Of a stretch of 6,760 nucleotides of DNA, positions 5,655 through 6,760 are shown in pieces. The translations under genes were made by a program, and so were the position numbers. Under the pieces are notes generated by a model, which saw nothing but the letters and a program-made list of their open reading frames with translations, was not told the origin of the DNA and searched no databases. The DNA lies in NCBI GenBank assembly GCA_002431965.1, contig DJEW01000025.1:1-6760 (forward strand), in the 5' to 3' direction. This stretch comes from Clostridiales bacterium UBA5888. GTDB lineage: Bacteria > Bacillota > Clostridia > Oscillospirales > Oscillospiraceae. The number at the start of each line of letters is the position of its first letter. The first letter of the stretch is position 1.

Positions 5655-5761
5655 AAAGCAATTTACAAGGGTGAGGTCTGCCCGGATCCGGGCAGACCTG
5701 CGCGGTCATGCCGTGACCCTTGTATTTTTGCGCCTGTTTTCGCGCAGATAATTGCTTTTTA
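5652..5761. repeat. 110-nt nested palindromic element with 12-bp terminal inverted repeats
   Basis: The ends are perfect 12-bp inverted repeats, TAAAAAGCAATT (5652-5663) and AATTGCTTTTTA (5750-5761), each beginning or ending in TA. Inside, TACAAGGGT (5664-5672) pairs with ACCCTTGTA (5716-5724). Within that is a 26-nt perfect palindrome (5674-5699) centred on GGATCC, and a small hairpin CGCGG/CCGTG (5701-5705 with 5711-5715, one G-U). A further hairpin TGCGC/GCGCA (5729-5733 with 5742-5746) follows. The layout suits either a folded regulatory RNA or a small MITE-like insertion at a TA target. It ends 4 bases before the Shine-Dalgarno of the ZnuA-like gene. No known riboswitch core was recognised. 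Confidence 0.7.
5664..5729 (+). terminator. Possible intrinsic terminator/attenuator inside the structured element
   Basis: The 9-bp stem 5664-5672/5716-5724 closes a branched structure containing the very stable palindromic hairpin 5674-5699. It is followed directly by TTTTT (5725-5729). This could stop or reduce transcription between the small membrane protein gene and the ZnuA-like gene. The branched shape is less typical than a simple hairpin, and no convincing promoter follows: GATAAT at 5747-5752 has no good -35 at 16-18 bases. Partial read-through or attenuation is therefore likelier than full termination. Confidence 0.5.
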
Positions 5762-5782
5762 CTACGGAGGTTTTATTTTTAT

Positions 5783-6760
5783 ATGAAAAAATTTGTCGCT
5801 ATGCTGCTTGCTGTTGTTCTGATGGGTGCGCTCGCTGCCGGGTGCGGTCAAACGCCGGCGGAAGAAACTGCCCTGCCCTCGCCGGAGGCGACCGCCGCGG
5901 AGAATACGGCGGAATTGGAGACCACGCCCGAACCTCAGAAACTGAAAATCGTCACCACCATTTTCCCTGAATACGACTGGGTCAGGGAAATCCTCGGCGA
6001 CAAGGCTGACAACGCTGAGATCACCATGCTTCTGGACAACGGCGTTGATCTGCACAGCTATCAGCCCACTGCCGATGATATTGTCAAAATTTCCGACTGC
6101 GACCTCTTTATCTATGTCGGCGGCGAGTCCGACGGCTGGGTCGAGGACGCGCTGAAAAATGCCGTCAATAAGGACATGAAGGTCATCAATCTGCTGGAGG
6201 TTCTTGGCGACAGCGTCAAGACCGAAGAAGTGGTCGAGGGCATGCAGGAAACCGAGCACGACCATGACGAGGGCGAAGAGCACGAGCATGAGCACGAGGA
6301 AGAAAAGGACGAACATGTCTGGCTCTCTCTGAAAAATGCTGAGGTTCTTGTAAATGCAATATCCAACTCCCTGCAGGAGCTTGACCCTGATAATAAAGAC
6401 GCCTATGCCGCAAATTCCGAGGCTTATGTGAAAAAGCTCGCTGCCCTCGATGCGGACTATCAGGCAGCCGTGGACGCTGCGGCATATAAGACCGTTCTCT
6501 TTGGCGACCGCTTTCCGTTCCGCTATCTCGTTGACGACTACGGACTGAGCTACTACGCCGCTTTCGTGGGCTGCTCCGCCGAGACGGAAGCCAGCTTTGA
6601 AACGATTTCCTTCCTTGCAAAGAAGGTCGATGAGCTGAAGCTGCCCTGCGTGCTGACCATTGAGGGCGCGCAGCACAAGATCGCCGAGACCATCGTGCAG
6701 AACACCGCCGAGAAAAACCAGAAGATCCTGACCATGGATTCCATGCAGTCCACCACCTCC
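5783..6760 (+). CDS. Metal (zinc) ABC transporter substrate-binding lipoprotein, ZnuA/AdcA-like; 3' end cut by window
   Basis: 326 codons are visible with no stop; the gene continues past the window edge. A lipoprotein signal peptide ends in LAAGC, with C21 the lipidated cysteine. An Ala/Glu/Thr/Pro-rich tether follows (about 22-52). The cluster A-1 metal-binding fold begins at KIVTTIFPEYDW (55-66). Metal ligand candidates are H91 (DLHSYQP) and H178 (DEHVW). A His/Glu/Asp-rich loop (about 157-178, with H159, H161, H167, H169 and H171) is typical of zinc rather than manganese binders. The usual third histidine is missing: that site reads FGDRFPFRYL with D242 in its place. Later blocks include GCSAETEAS (263-271) and EGAQHK with H298. 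The start is supported by CGGAGG (5765-5770), although its spacer of 12 bases is long. Permease and ATPase genes probably follow outside the window. Role: capture Zn(II) outside the membrane for import. Alternative: a binder for another divalent metal. Confidence 0.93.
   Translation, partial: MKKFVAMLLAVVLMGALAAGCGQTPAEETALPSPEATAAENTAELETTPEPQKLKIVTTIFPEYDWVREILGDKADNAEITMLLDNGVDLHSYQPTADDIVKISDCDLFIYVGGESDGWVEDALKNAVNKDMKVINLLEVLGDSVKTEEVVEGMQETEHDHDEGEEHEHEHEEEKDEHVWLSLKNAEVLVNAISNSLQELDPDNKDAYAANSEAYVKKLAALDADYQAAVDAAAYKTVLFGDRFPFRYLVDDYGLSYYAAFVGCSAETEASFETISFLAKKVDELKLPCVLTIEGAQHKIAETIVQNTAEKNQKILTMDSMQSTTS

Noticed and set aside
5720..5752. A possible separate promoter for the ZnuA-like gene, using GATAAT at 5747-5752.
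   Set aside because: No acceptable -35 lies 16-18 bases upstream; the nearest candidate, TTGTAT, is 21 bases away, and the -10 overlaps the inverted repeat.
5752..5970. A 72-codon + strand frame starting within the end of the structured element.
   Set aside because: It overlaps the ZnuA-like gene in another frame. The lipoprotein signal and conserved motifs show that the frame starting at 5783 is the real one.
6257..6316. The repetitive GAGCAC/GAGCAT run as a DNA repeat or CRISPR-like array.
   Set aside because: It is in-frame coding for the His/Glu loop of the metal-binding lipoprotein, with no repeat-spacer structure.

Overview
The window reads as a moderately GC-rich member of the Bacillota, most likely a gut-type Clostridia (Oscillospiraceae/Ruminococcaceae-like). 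The grounds are Shine-Dalgarno sites of the AGGAGG type, sigma-A promoters, intrinsic terminators, a lipoprotein-anchored metal-binding protein, and a histidine kinase with the GETIPP/RFHKSDRSRS style of ATP-binding domain that I associate with Clostridia. Every gene is on the + strand. Taxonomy is inferred from composition and protein style only.

Region 1 (1-2910) is an envelope-stress-like module. It holds the last codons of an OmpR-type response regulator, a full two-TM sensor histidine kinase (46-1473), and a membrane-anchored HtrA/DegP-type serine protease with one PDZ domain (1514-2830). A strong 13-bp intrinsic terminator closes it (2870-2910). The arrangement recalls CssRS-HtrA secretion-stress systems, but the stimulus cannot be read from sequence.

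Region 2 (2911-4685) is a self-contained glycine-responsive unit. An extended -10 promoter (2982-3010) leads into a 5' hairpin in the position of a 'ghost' aptamer, then a glycine riboswitch aptamer (3073-3150), an intrinsic terminator (3191-3222), and an AGCS-family sodium:alanine/glycine symporter (3240-4631). The 5' strand of aptamer helix P1 can instead pair, almost perfectly over 12 bp, with the segment that overlaps the terminator's 5' arm. This predicts an OFF switch: glycine shuts down its own importer. A 12-bp hairpin terminator (4650-4685) ends the unit.

Region 3 (4686-6760) looks like a metal (probably zinc) homeostasis operon from a consensus-like promoter (4719-4747). It encodes a zinc-dependent phospholipase C-like protein (4791-5336), a 98-residue His/Cys-containing two-TM membrane protein (5358-5654), and a ZnuA-type lipoprotein (5783 to beyond the window edge). 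The ZnuA-type protein has a His-rich loop but lacks the usual third histidine ligand. Between the last two genes lies a 110-nt, highly structured element with 12-bp terminal inverted repeats ending in TA, an internal 26-nt perfect palindrome and a terminator-like stem. It is the least explained sequence in the window.
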